A DNA stretch of 64,000 bases from OLB11 sp041392835 (lineage in GTDB: Bacteria; Bacteroidota; Bacteroidia; Chitinophagales; Chitinophagaceae): the NCBI GenBank assembly GCA_041392835.1, contig JAWKLF010000001.1, positions 496,001 through 560,000 of the forward strand. The letters run 5' to 3'. Every line of letters starts with the position of its first letter. Within the stretch, counting starts at the first letter, position 1. The notes under the pieces were generated by a model. It was not told the DNA's origin, made no database searches, and worked only from the letters and a program-made list of their open reading frames with translations. This document shows, piece after piece, positions 46,456 to 55,561 of this stretch. Position numbers and translations under genes: made by a program.

Positions 46456-48381
46456 GTGACTTTAAGTATCATCATTGTCAATTTTAATGTAAAATATTTT
46501 GTAGAGCATTGTTTGTTTGCTGTGCAAAGAGCTATTGCTAATATAGATGCCGAAGTATTTGTAGTAGATAATTGTTCTAGTGATGGCAGTGTAGCAATGC
46601 TTCAAGCTCGCTTTCCATGGGTACATTGTGTAGCCAATACAGAAAATGTAGGTTTTGCCAAAGCCAATAATCAAGCGGTAGCGCAAGCCAAAGGAAAATA
46701 TATTTTATACCTTAATCCAGATACTATAGTAGCCGAAGATTGTTTTGAACTATGTATTCAATATATGGAATCGAACACAAAGGTGGGTGCACTTGGACCC
46801 AAACTGATTGATGGCAGTGGTCATTTTTTGCCAGAATCTAAAAGAGGTTTTCCATCGGTTCAAGCTGCTTTTTATAAAATGACTGGTTTGAGTTCACTTT
46901 TTAAAAAATCAAAAGTATTCAATGCATATCACCTTGGGTACTTAGATGAAAATGAAATTTATTCGGTAGATGTATTGGCTGGCTGTTTTATGTTCTGTAG
47001 AAAGTCTGTAATAGATGAGGTGGGAAGTTTTGATGAAGATTATTTTATGTATGGCGAGGATATAGATTTGAGCTATAAAATTAAAAAGGCAGGCTTTGAA
47101 AACATTTATTTTCCTCTTACTTCGGTTATTCATTTTAAAGGAGAGAGCACTAAGAAAGCCAGTTTAAATTATGTCAAAATGTTTTATAAGGCGATGGCCA
47201 TTTTTGCTAAAAAACATTTGAAACAAAGCAACAAACATTTGTTTATATTTATTTTATATACGGCCATTTATATTAGAGCCGCTATAGCCTTGGCAAGTCG
47301 TTTTTTTTCTATTATCAAAATGCCACTTATAGATGCTGCTTTAATGCTCATTTCATTGGTCAGTACCAAAACTATATGGGTAAAAAATATAAAACCAGAA
47401 ACAACGTATGAACACAAAACGCTTTTGGTTTTTTTTATTTCGTATGTCATCATTTGGATAGTCAGTATATTTTTCAACGGAGGATATGACAAGCCCTATA
47501 AGCCTAATAAACTCATGCGTGGTATGCTTATAGGAGCTACTATTAGCTTGGCATTATATGGTTTGTTGCCCGAAGAAATACGCTTTTCGAGAGGTATTAC
47601 ACTACTTGGTGCTTTGTTATCAACGTTGCTTTTATTATTAATACGTAGAGTGGCGCAGGCATTGGGAATTAAAAATTTTGAAAGTGCTGATAAACAAAAA
47701 AATGTTTTAATAGTAGGCACTGCCGAAGAAGAATTGCAGATAAAAGACTTATTGCAAAAAGCTAATATTGATAAAACGATTTTGGGTACAATAAGCCCAT
47801 TTGAAAAAAAAGAAGCATATCAGTTAGGCATTTTTAGTCATTTAAAACCACTGAGTCGGGTATATCAAATTACAGAAATAATTTATGCCCAACATCACAT
47901 ATCATTTAAACAGATAATAGAAAGTATACAAAGTCTGGGTCATCATATACAATATAAAATACATAGTTTTCAGAGCGAAAGTATTATTGGAAGTTCATCT
48001 AAAAACACAGCTGGCGATTTGTACACAACAGATTTTGTTTATGCCATCACAACCTCTCAATCAAAGCGCAACAAAAGAGTTTTTGATATTGGGCTTTCGT
48101 TATTCTTTCTGCTTTTTGGAATCGTTTTAGTATGGTTTGTAAAAAACAAAAAACATTATTTTGGCAATATGTTTTTGATACTGGAAGGAGAAAAAACATG
48201 GGTAGGATATCAAGACGAACAATTCCCAAAACTTAAACCACATCTTTTAGATGTGTATCCTAACATAAAATCCTATGAAATTCCTTATGACAATAAGGAA
48301 CATCTAAATTGGTTATATGCCAAAAATTATAGCGTTTGGGATGATGCTAAAATAGTCTATAAAAAATGGCGAATGATATAA
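46456..48381 (+). CDS. GT2 glycosyltransferase fused to a membrane sugar-transferase-like tail
   Basis: 641 residues from a GTG start. Residues 1-240 are a family 2 glycosyltransferase: LSIIIVNFNVK, VVDNCSSDGS, 'LYLNPDTIV' (DxD-like) and 'GSFDEDYFMYGEDIDLSYK' (acceptor-side ED). Several membrane spans follow (about 265-400). The C-terminal part resembles a polyprenyl-phosphate glycosylphosphotransferase: a Rossmann-like 'NVLIVGTAEEELQI' and KRVFDIGLSLFFLLFG. It lacks the catalytic sugar-transferase core, stopping at 'GEKTWVGYQDEQFPKLKPHLLDVYP'. It likely makes a surface polysaccharide or glycolipid. The end overlaps a small hairpin shared with the converging rbfA. Confidence 0.85.
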   Translation: MTLSIIIVNFNVKYFVEHCLFAVQRAIANIDAEVFVVDNCSSDGSVAMLQARFPWVHCVANTENVGFAKANNQAVAQAKGKYILYLNPDTIVAEDCFELCIQYMESNTKVGALGPKLIDGSGHFLPESKRGFPSVQAAFYKMTGLSSLFKKSKVFNAYHLGYLDENEIYSVDVLAGCFMFCRKSVIDEVGSFDEDYFMYGEDIDLSYKIKKAGFENIYFPLTSVIHFKGESTKKASLNYVKMFYKAMAIFAKKHLKQSNKHLFIFILYTAIYIRAAIALASRFFSIIKMPLIDAALMLISLVSTKTIWVKNIKPETTYEHKTLLVFFISYVIIWIVSIFFNGGYDKPYKPNKLMRGMLIGATISLALYGLLPEEIRFSRGITLLGALLSTLLLLLIRRVAQALGIKNFESADKQKNVLIVGTAEEELQIKDLLQKANIDKTILGTISPFEKKEAYQLGIFSHLKPLSRVYQITEIIYAQHHISFKQIIESIQSLGHHIQYKIHSFQSESIIGSSSKNTAGDLYTTDFVYAITTSQSKRNKRVFDIGLSLFFLLFGIVLVWFVKNKKHYFGNMFLILEGEKTWVGYQDEQFPKLKPHLLDVYPNIKSYEIPYDNKEHLNWLYAKNYSVWDDAKIVYKKWRMI

Positions 48382-48394
48382 TAAGCACTATAGC

Positions 48395-48766
48395 TTATTC
48401 TTCTTCGTTTGATTTTGGAATGTCTAACTTGTTAAACAATTCCTCCATTTTAAATACGTAGTCCAACGTATCGTCTTTATAATATTGAAGCACAGGAATT
48501 TTCCGAACTTGATTTTTTATTTTTTCAGAAAGAAGTTTGCGTAGCTCCCAATCGCGTTCTTTAATATGTTTGAGCATAGCATCTTCATTTTCTATTTTAA
48601 AAAAACTCAAATACAATCGTGCTTCTAACAAATCCGGCGTTACTTTTACTTTAGCTATAGAAATCATGCCTTGATTAATGATATTCAATCCTTGACGAAT
48701 AAAAATAGCATTCATCTCTTGGTGTATTACGTTAGCAATTTGTTTTTGTCTTTTACTTTCTTCCAT
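48395..48766 (-). CDS. rbfA: Ribosome-binding factor A
   Basis: 123 residues from the ATG at 48766. It has the KH-like RbfA fold: RQKQIANVIHQEMNAIF, 'MISIAKVKVTPDLLEARLYLSF' and 'KIKNQVRKIPVLQYYKDDTLDYVFKMEELF'. RbfA assists 30S maturation and 17S rRNA processing, especially in the cold. It is divergent from the ABC exporter gene, with 42 nt between starts, and converges on the glycosyltransferase gene. Confidence 0.93.
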   Translation of the reverse strand: MEESKRQKQIANVIHQEMNAIFIRQGLNIINQGMISIAKVKVTPDLLEARLYLSFFKIENEDAMLKHIKERDWELRKLLSEKIKNQVRKIPVLQYYKDDTLDYVFKMEELFNKLDIPKSNEEE

Positions 48767-48808
48767 AGCCAAACAATTTAAAATGTAAATTTACACTTTA
48801 TTCTGCTA

Positions 48809-50638
48809 ATGAATTCTATAAAACGGATGTTGCCATTTTTAAAAGGCAAATACCATATCATCTTGTTGTACATGACTGCCAATTTGTTGAGTGTGGTATT
48901 TACTACACTTACCGTGGGTATGATAAGTCCATTTTTAGACATCTTATTTGACAAAACCACTCCCATCACTCAAAATCCAGGCATCGAGCTCTCTCGAGAT
49001 GGCATTAGCCAATATTTTAACTACTTACTGACTCATTATATTCAAATTCACAATAATGACAAAGTACAAGGATTGGTATTTGTAGTCATCATACTTATCG
49101 TATCTACTATTTTAAAAAATGTGTTTTTGTTTCTTTCTCGATATATTTTAAACCCCTTGCGAAATGACATCATCAGAAAAATAAGACGAAACTTTTATGA
49201 AAAAATGATTGCATTGCCAATAGGCTTTTTTTCCAACGAACGAAAAGGAGATATTATGTCTCGAATGACAAATGATATGCATGCAGTAGAAGTATCTATT
49301 AGTAGTACTATGGAACTTTTGTTTAGCACTCCTATTACAGTTGTTTTTTACTTTGTTATCTTAATGACGATTAGTTTAAAACTATTTTTGTTTCTGTTGG
49401 TACTGCTCCCTTTGGCGGGTTTGCTTATAGGCCGTATAAGCAAAAGCTTAAAAAAGAGCACACAAAATAATCAAGAAAGACAAGCCAATTTGTTGGCTAT
49501 AGTAGAAGAAACACTGGGAGGCTTACGAATCATCAAGGCCTTTAAAGCAGAAAATAATCGTAAAGAAGTTTTTGAAAAAGAGAATACACATTTATTTCAA
49601 ATAAACAATAAGATAGCTATGCGAAGAGAATTGGCTTCGCCACTTTCGGAAGTATTGGGCATAGCCATTTTGGGCGTAGTTGTGTGGTATGGTGGTAGTA
49701 TGGCATTAAAAAATCCGCCAGAGATAGAGCCTGGTATGTTTATCATGTTTATTTCTTTGTTTTACTTTTTAATAGACCCTTTAAAAAAATTATCGCAGTT
49801 GTTTTATAATTTACACCAAGGTGCAGCGGGTTTAGATCGCATTCACAAAATAGTAGATGCTGAAAACAATATTAAAAACACATCTAATCCTTTGCCGCTA
49901 AAAACATTTAAGGACAAAATAGAATTTAAAAATGTTTCTTTTTTGTATGAAAACAAATTAGTTTTAGAAAACATATCGATGACTATTAAAAAAGGCGAAA
50001 CCGTAGCATTAGTTGGTGCTTCGGGTGCAGGCAAAAGCACGTTGGTGGACCTGCTCCCACGACTACATGATGTGGCCCAAGGCGAAATACATATAGATGA
50101 TATAAACATAAAAACGTATGCTATAGAAGATGTAAGAGCACAAATAGGAGTAGTATCGCAAGACCCCATTTTGTTTAATGATACCCTTTCTCGAAATATT
50201 GCATTGGGGTATGAACAGCCTAATGAAAAAGAAATAGAACAAGCAGCCAAAGTAGCCAATGCGCATACTTTTATTTTACAAAAAGAACATGGGTATAATA
50301 GCATGATAGGCGATAGAGGAGTAAAACTTAGTGGTGGCGAAAAACAACGCATTACCATTGCAAGAGCCATTTATAAGAATCCGGCAATACTAATTTTAGA
50401 TGAAGCTACTTCATCTTTGGACACAATAAGTGAGCGCCAAGTACAAGATGCTATAGAACAGCTTATGCAAAACAGAACATCTATCGTTATAGCGCATCGG
50501 CTTTCTACAGTGCAAAATGCAGATAAAATTATTGTTTTGGACAAAGGCAAAATTGTAGAGCAAGGCACACACACGGAATTAATGGCTAAGGGTGGTCAAT
50601 ACCAAAACTTAGTAAATATGCAACAAGTATTATCCTAG
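48809..50638 (+). CDS. ABC exporter, MsbA-like half-transporter
   Basis: 609 residues. The transmembrane domain with six helices covers about 15-330. The ATPase domain has Walker A GASGAGKST (403-411), signature LSGGE (507-511), Walker B ILILDEATSSLD (about 526-537) and the switch His in IVIAHRLSTV. Fusion of TMD and NBD with this length is typical of lipid-A/multidrug exporters of the MsbA type. It likely works as a homodimer in the inner membrane. Substrate is not deducible. A lipoprotein gene follows at 50691. Confidence 0.93.
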   Translation: MNSIKRMLPFLKGKYHIILLYMTANLLSVVFTTLTVGMISPFLDILFDKTTPITQNPGIELSRDGISQYFNYLLTHYIQIHNNDKVQGLVFVVIILIVSTILKNVFLFLSRYILNPLRNDIIRKIRRNFYEKMIALPIGFFSNERKGDIMSRMTNDMHAVEVSISSTMELLFSTPITVVFYFVILMTISLKLFLFLLVLLPLAGLLIGRISKSLKKSTQNNQERQANLLAIVEETLGGLRIIKAFKAENNRKEVFEKENTHLFQINNKIAMRRELASPLSEVLGIAILGVVVWYGGSMALKNPPEIEPGMFIMFISLFYFLIDPLKKLSQLFYNLHQGAAGLDRIHKIVDAENNIKNTSNPLPLKTFKDKIEFKNVSFLYENKLVLENISMTIKKGETVALVGASGAGKSTLVDLLPRLHDVAQGEIHIDDINIKTYAIEDVRAQIGVVSQDPILFNDTLSRNIALGYEQPNEKEIEQAAKVANAHTFILQKEHGYNSMIGDRGVKLSGGEKQRITIARAIYKNPAILILDEATSSLDTISERQVQDAIEQLMQNRTSIVIAHRLSTVQNADKIIVLDKGKIVEQGTHTELMAKGGQYQNLVNMQQVLS

Positions 50639-50690
50639 TGATTTTTTTATAAAAAATCAGGTATATTTGGCTTTTAAAGATAAAGTAGTC

Positions 50691-50912
50691 ATGAAAAAAA
50701 TTCTATTGGTTTTAGTTGTCGGAGTATCAAGTTTTATTTTAGCTTCTTGTAATAAAGAATATACTTGCTCTTGTGAATTTCCTTCCAATACAGCTAAAAA
50801 TTATGAAATCAAGTTAGAAAAAATGAGACACAATGATGCTAAAGTAGTTTGTGCAGATATGAATGCTCACGTTGATACTATATCTTCAGATGGAGCTTGT
50901 GGTTTGAAATAA
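50691..50912 (+). CDS. Small Cys-rich lipoprotein
   Basis: 73 residues from the ATG at 50691, preferred because MKKILLVLVVGVSSFILASC is a clean lipoprotein signal (lipobox LASC). The mature part NKEYTCSCEFPSN ... VVCADMNAH ... GACGLK carries four further Cys, probably in disulfides. A TATATTTG -7 box (50662-50669) lies 21 nt upstream. Function unknown. It converges on rarA with 7 nt between the genes. Confidence 0.75.
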   Translation: MKKILLVLVVGVSSFILASCNKEYTCSCEFPSNTAKNYEIKLEKMRHNDAKVVCADMNAHVDTISSDGACGLK

Positions 50913-50919
50913 GCAGAAA

Positions 50920-52179
50920 TTAATAACCATATTTTTCTTTCCAACGAATTTTTAGAAAGTTTCTAATTTCATTTTCTCTACTATTGTCATTCGGATTATA
51001 AAAGCGAGTACCTTTTAACTCTTCTGGCAAAAATTCCTGACCCGAAAACTGATTGACTTCATCGTGATCGTACTGATAGCCTTTGTGATAGCCAAGCTCT
51101 TTCATTAAGGTAGTAGGCGCATTGCGTATAGCAAGTGGTACAGGTAAGTCACCATGTTTTTTTACAAAACTTAAAGCGTGGTCGATAGCAATATACGATG
51201 CATTACTTTTTATACTAGTAGCTAAATAGATAGCGCATTGTGATAAAATAATTCTTGATTCGGGGTAGCCAATTTTACTTACAGCGTCAAACGTACTATT
51301 GGCAAGAAGCAAAGCATTGGGGTTGGCATTGCCAATATCTTCACTGGCAAAAATGAGCATTCGCCTTGCAATAAATTTTACATCTTCTCCACCCTCTATC
51401 ATTCGCGCAAGCCAATATACGGCAGCATTAGGGTCGCTGCCACGCATACTTTTTATGAATGCAGATATGATGTCATAATGTTGTTCGCCTTCCTTATCAT
51501 ACAGAGCCATTTTTGTTTGTGCTATATCCATTACAAGTTGGTTTGTAATAGATACAGCCTTGCTTTTGTCATGATGCAATACAACCAATTCGAGTAGATT
51601 GAGCAGTTTGCGAGCATCGCCACCACTAAGCCGAATTAATGCTTCATCTTCTACTCGTACTATGGAATATTCTTTTAGTATCCCATCATGCTGACAAGCA
51701 TAATCTAATAGAGATAAAAGGTGTTTTTTTTCTAAATGTTTTAGAATAAAAACTTGACACCGACTCAGTAAGGCACTGTTGACCTCAAAAGATGGATTTT
51801 CTGTAGTGGCTCCTATCAATGTAATAATACCTTTTTCCACAGCACCCAACAAAGCATCTTGTTGGGATTTATTAAAACGATGTATTTCGTCTATAAATAA
51901 AATAGAACCCGAAGAGTCCTTTGCTTTTTCTATAACCTCTCGTATGTCTTTGACACCGCTCGAAATAGCACTTAATTGATAAAAAGGTTTATTGGCTTCT
52001 GAAGCTATTACAAGAGCTAAGGTAGTTTTGCCTACGCCAGGAGGCCCCCAAAAAATCATTGATGGAACATGTTGAGCAGAAATACTTTTTTGTAAAATAC
52101 TATGCGTATCGGTCAAATGTTCTTGCCCAATAATTTGGTTTAAGTGTAAGGGGCGTAAGCGTTCGGCAAGCGGTTTCAT
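50920..52179 (-). CDS. rarA: Replication-associated recombination protein A (RarA/MgsA)
   Basis: 419 residues. AAA+ Walker A GPPGVGKT (45-52), Walker B DEIH (97-100), sensor GATTENPS and the 'RMLIFASEDIGNANPNALLLA' region identify RarA, homologue of eukaryotic WRNIP1/Mgs1. It acts at stalled replication forks as a tetrameric ATPase. The C-terminal 'YPYD' equivalent is KGYQYDHDEVNQFSGQEFLP. Monocistronic. Confidence 0.96.
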   Translation of the reverse strand: MKPLAERLRPLHLNQIIGQEHLTDTHSILQKSISAQHVPSMIFWGPPGVGKTTLALVIASEANKPFYQLSAISSGVKDIREVIEKAKDSSGSILFIDEIHRFNKSQQDALLGAVEKGIITLIGATTENPSFEVNSALLSRCQVFILKHLEKKHLLSLLDYACQHDGILKEYSIVRVEDEALIRLSGGDARKLLNLLELVVLHHDKSKAVSITNQLVMDIAQTKMALYDKEGEQHYDIISAFIKSMRGSDPNAAVYWLARMIEGGEDVKFIARRMLIFASEDIGNANPNALLLANSTFDAVSKIGYPESRIILSQCAIYLATSIKSNASYIAIDHALSFVKKHGDLPVPLAIRNAPTTLMKELGYHKGYQYDHDEVNQFSGQEFLPEELKGTRFYNPNDNSRENEIRNFLKIRWKEKYGY

Positions 52180-52340
52180 GGTTATAGTGAAATATAATTA
52201 GGATAAAAGTAATTGAAACAAACATAATAAGAAGAAGAATACATTATTTATTATGTTCAACTACAAGTACAAAAGAAAAATCAAAATATCAAACTTCAAA
52301 TTAATAGTTTCAAAACAAAAATCAATCTTAGCTTTGCTCT

Positions 52341-52688
52341 ATGAATTTATTAGATGAATTGGATTTTAGAGCCAAGTGGATGCAAATAGAACAAATGCTC
52401 ATAGAGCGATTTGGAAAAAAGCCGGACATGGAAGGTATTTTATATCTGATAGGTGTAAATGAATTAGGCAAGGGTGTGCCCGAAAAAGCCTTTACAAAAG
52501 AACAAAAACAAGACTTGATGCATATAGCCACTTGTGCTTTGTTGGCACAAAGCGGATATTACGAATACGAAGGACATGATGCCGAAGGTTGGCCTCATTA
52601 CAAACTTATAGAAACACCACCAGCTGAAAGTTTGGAAAAGCAAGAGCTGTTTTTGAAACAACATATTATTGCTTACTTTGAAGATTAA
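52341..52688 (+). CDS. Conserved soluble protein, unknown function
   Basis: 115 residues without signal or membrane span. The sequence 'RAKWMQIEQMLIERFGKKPDMEGILYLIGVNELGKG' and 'LMHIATCALLAQSGYYEYEGHDAEGWPHY' is reminiscent of a small helical protein family found throughout Bacteroidota, often near regulators; I do not know a function. Its last codons contain the promoter of the DtxR-type regulator, so expression of the two is linked in position. Interval 52180-52340 upstream has no gene. Confidence 0.75.
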   Translation: MNLLDELDFRAKWMQIEQMLIERFGKKPDMEGILYLIGVNELGKGVPEKAFTKEQKQDLMHIATCALLAQSGYYEYEGHDAEGWPHYKLIETPPAESLEKQELFLKQHIIAYFED

Positions 52689-52708
52689 TAGCCTTTGTAG
52701 TACCTTTG
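52677..52708 (+). promoter_or_regulatory. Promoter of the DtxR-type regulator, inside the previous gene
   Basis: TTTG (52677-52680), a 20-nt spacer, TACCTTTG (52701-52708): a consensus Bacteroidota promoter. The -7 box ends 4 nt before the ATG at 52713, which indicates a leaderless transcript. The -33 box lies in the end of the upstream CDS. Confidence 0.7.
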
Positions 52709-52712
52709 ATGT

Positions 52713-53375
52713 ATGCTCACTTCCACTGAGGAAAATTATCTAAAAGCAATTTATCATTTAAGCGAAAAGAATAAGTTTAAGGAAAAAATTGGTACGAATA
52801 TGCTTGCCGAACATCTGCATGTAAAGCCCGCTTCGGCCAATGCCATGCTCAAAAAATTAATGGCAAAACAATTAGTTCATTATGAAAAGTATGGCAAAAC
52901 CATTTTAAGTAAAGAAGGCAAAAAAGTAGCTATACACATCATTAGAAATCATCGACTTTGGGAAACATTTTTGTGTGGCAAATTAGATTTTACTTGGGAC
53001 GAAGTACATGATATAGCCGAGCAATTGGAGCATATAAAATCTGATAAATTGATAGACCGTCTTGAAGCTTATTTAAAATATCCACTTTACGATCCACACG
53101 GAGACCCCATACCCTCTAAAACAGGCAGCATACCCGTGCAAAAAGCTGCTCTACTGTCCGACGCTCATATAGGAGAGCAATACAAAATAAATGCTGTAAA
53201 AGATACCTCAATTTTGTTTTTAAAACATTTGCAAAAATTACATATTAATATTGGCACTATCATCAGGCTTGAAGAGAAAATCGAATTTGACCATTCCGTT
53301 GTTATTCGAATCAATAAAAGTGAGTGTACTCTTTCCTACAAATTTGCCTCTTGTCTTGTGGTTGAAAAAATTTAG
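52713..53375 (+). CDS. DtxR/MntR-family metal-dependent regulator
   Basis: 220 residues. The N-terminal winged helix 'LTSTEENYLKAIYHLSEKN' and 'LAEHLHVKPASANAMLKKLMAKQLVHYEKYG' is followed by the metal-binding and dimerisation domain 'IIRNHRLWETFLCGKLDFTWDEVHDIAEQLEHI'. The usual E/H ligands (H-R-L-W-E-x-F-L, E-V-H, E-H-I) are in place. A C-terminal FeoA/SH3-like domain (about 140-218) completes it. In Bacteroidota these control Mn or Fe uptake; no transporter lies alongside. Its 3' end overlaps the converging lipoprotein gene by 4 nt. Confidence 0.92.
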   Translation: MLTSTEENYLKAIYHLSEKNKFKEKIGTNMLAEHLHVKPASANAMLKKLMAKQLVHYEKYGKTILSKEGKKVAIHIIRNHRLWETFLCGKLDFTWDEVHDIAEQLEHIKSDKLIDRLEAYLKYPLYDPHGDPIPSKTGSIPVQKAALLSDAHIGEQYKINAVKDTSILFLKHLQKLHINIGTIIRLEEKIEFDHSVVIRINKSECTLSYKFASCLVVEKI

Positions 53376-53755
53376 TCTATTTTATAATACCTATCATATT
53401 GTGTAGTTGTATTGCCTTCACTATCGTAAGCACTATAAGGCACATCAAAATATAATCGGCCATTTTTGGTATGGTATATCCTAAAAGAATATTGCATAGT
53501 AGATTTGTTTGGCTTATATAAACAAATAGTATTTTTATCAATATCATATTCTAACTCAAACTCTTTTACATTGGTAGATAAATTGTAAGCATGCCAATAA
53601 AAGTATGCATTAGATGTAATTTCCATTTCATATCGAGTAGACGAATAACCATTTAATTTCCATACTCCCACTATGTCGTCATAAGGAATGGTTTGTTGTT
53701 TTACGCAGCTTGAAAATGAAAGTAAAAGAATGGCGGAGAGTATTAAATATTTCAT
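53372..53755 (-). CDS. Lipocalin-like lipoprotein
   Basis: 127 residues. Lipoprotein signal MKYLILSAILLLSFSSC (lipobox FSSC). The mature part 'DDIVGVWKLNGYSSTRYEMEITSNAYFYWHAY' followed by alternating strands looks like the small 'lipocalin-like' family of Bacteroidota (GxW near the N-terminus). Ligand and role unknown. It overlaps the end of the DtxR-type gene by 4 nt, tail to tail. Interval 53756-53972 after its start carries a TACTTTTG -7 box (53936-53943) for the next plus-strand gene. Confidence 0.7.
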   Translation of the reverse strand: MKYLILSAILLLSFSSCVKQQTIPYDDIVGVWKLNGYSSTRYEMEITSNAYFYWHAYNLSTNVKEFELEYDIDKNTICLYKPNKSTMQYSFRIYHTKNGRLYFDVPYSAYDSEGNTTTQYDRYYKID

Positions 53756-53972
53756 GATACATCGTTTTTAGAGTGAAAAATAATTTTAAATTATAATTTA
53801 ATTTTGTTTTTTGGACTGCTCTCTTTTTTAATGGTTTAATGACATAAAAATAGGTATTTGAATTTACAAATCATTCAAATAAAAATCATCGTGTAGTTTG
53901 TAAATTCAAAAAAGTGAATGATGCTAAGAAATCCTTACTTTTGAGACTCTTTTATCACTTTAAAATATTTAT

Positions 53973-55259
53973 ATGAAATATACATCCATACCATCCAGTT
54001 TATATATCCAAAATAGAACACGCTTTGCGAAGCAAATGAAAAAAAATAGCATAGCCATATTTCATGCACACCCTCATTTGTCTGAAAATGGCGACGCTAT
54101 ACATAGCTATAAACCCAACAGCGATGTGGTGTGGCTATGTGGTGTGGTGCAAGAAAAAACAATGGTCATTTTGTATCCTGATAATATAGATAAAAGCTAT
54201 AGAGAAGTACTTGTTATACTAAGACCCAATGAAGTATTAGAAAAATGGGAAGGACATAAATTAACAAAGACTGAAGCAACGGCTATATCAGGAATTCAAA
54301 CCGTTATCTATCTTGATCAATTGGATGCTATGCTTCAAGTATGGATGCACCATGCAGAATATGTATATTTAGATACCAACGAAAATGACCGTTTAGATAC
54401 AAGTTTGCCTAGGACAGATTTGTTTTATGTGCGCCAGTTGATGCGCAATTATCCTTTGCATAAATATGAAAGAGCTGCATTAATTACAAAGTCGCTTCGG
54501 GCTATCAAAACCAAAGCTGAAGTAGAAGTGCTGAAGGAAGCTGTAAACATAACCCACAAAGCTATTCGTAGGGTTATGAAATATATAAAACCCAATGTTT
54601 GGGAACACGAAATTGAAGCTGAAATTACCCATGAGTTTTTAAGAAATAGAGCCACAAGGCACGCCTACGGTTGCATATTAGCAAGTGGCGATAGAGCGCG
54701 CATATTGCATTATGTTGAAAATAATCAGCAGTGCAAATCGGGAGAATTAATCCTAATGGATTTTGGTGCCGAATATGGCAATTACTGTGCTGACCTTACA
54801 CGTACGATACCTGTAAATGGCAAATTCACAAAGCGCCAAAAAGAAATTTATGATGCTTGTTTAGCTGTACATCAGTATGCTGCTAAAATACTTAAGCCTG
54901 GCATTACTTGGCTTGACTTAACGGCTAAAGCACAAGATGAAATGAATAAACAATTATTAAAAATAGGCTTATTGACAAAAAGCGATATAAAAAATGAAAC
55001 ACCCGATAACAAAGCCTGCACAAAATATTTTTATCATGGGCTTGGTCATCATTTGGGCTTAGATGTACACGACATTGGCACACGCAATACACCCATACAA
55101 GCTGGCATGGTTTTTACAATAGAGCCTGGCATCTATGTAGAAGAAGAACAAATTGGTATTCGTATCGAAAATAATTTCTGGGTTACTCCATCTGGAAATA
55201 TAGACCTCTTTAAAGGCATACCTATTACAACCGATGAAATTGAAAAAGCAATGAAATAA
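53973..55259 (+). CDS. pepP: Xaa-Pro aminopeptidase (M24)
   Basis: 428 residues. The creatinase-N domain (1-160) is followed by the pita-bread domain with dinuclear metal ligands: LMDFGAEYGNYCADLTRTIP (two Asp), GLGHHLGLDVHD (His), TIEPGIYV (Glu) and GIRIENNF (Glu). It removes N-terminal residues preceding proline, with two Mn ions. No signal peptide, so cytosolic. The -7 box TACTTTTG is 29 nt upstream. Interval 55260-55561 after it holds only the secA promoter. Confidence 0.93.
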   Translation: MKYTSIPSSLYIQNRTRFAKQMKKNSIAIFHAHPHLSENGDAIHSYKPNSDVVWLCGVVQEKTMVILYPDNIDKSYREVLVILRPNEVLEKWEGHKLTKTEATAISGIQTVIYLDQLDAMLQVWMHHAEYVYLDTNENDRLDTSLPRTDLFYVRQLMRNYPLHKYERAALITKSLRAIKTKAEVEVLKEAVNITHKAIRRVMKYIKPNVWEHEIEAEITHEFLRNRATRHAYGCILASGDRARILHYVENNQQCKSGELILMDFGAEYGNYCADLTRTIPVNGKFTKRQKEIYDACLAVHQYAAKILKPGITWLDLTAKAQDEMNKQLLKIGLLTKSDIKNETPDNKACTKYFYHGLGHHLGLDVHDIGTRNTPIQAGMVFTIEPGIYVEEEQIGIRIENNFWVTPSGNIDLFKGIPITTDEIEKAMK

Positions 55260-55460
55260 AATCTTTTTTATTGAATATTGATTTTTGGTAGAAATTCTTT
55301 AAGGCATACCAATGCCAATGCATAATATGGTTTAGAGTATATACAGCACAATCAACAAATTTTGACAAATAGGTATTCGAAGCATATTGTCGTTGGTGTA
55401 GTTGTTGTCAGATAAGCATTGAATAGCCCTTTATAATTTTTTTCAAGCTCCTTCTTGTCT

Positions 55461-55468
55461 TATATTTG
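55461..55468 (+). promoter_or_regulatory. Possible -7 box of secA
   Basis: TATATTTG lies 93 nt before the secA start codon. A -33 TTTG is not clear at the right distance. It leaves a 5' leader of about 85 nt with no obvious structure. Confidence 0.45.
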
Positions 55469-55561
55469 CTTCCCTTTGTGTCAAATTGTCGCAAAACATA
55501 GTGTAGCACGCATTTTGAAACAATAGTTTCTATCCAAACTAATATATTTAAATAAACATAT

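Noticed and set aside
49843..50370. 175-codon minus-strand frame
   Set aside because: Antisense to the ABC exporter ATPase domain, which is clearly the coding strand.
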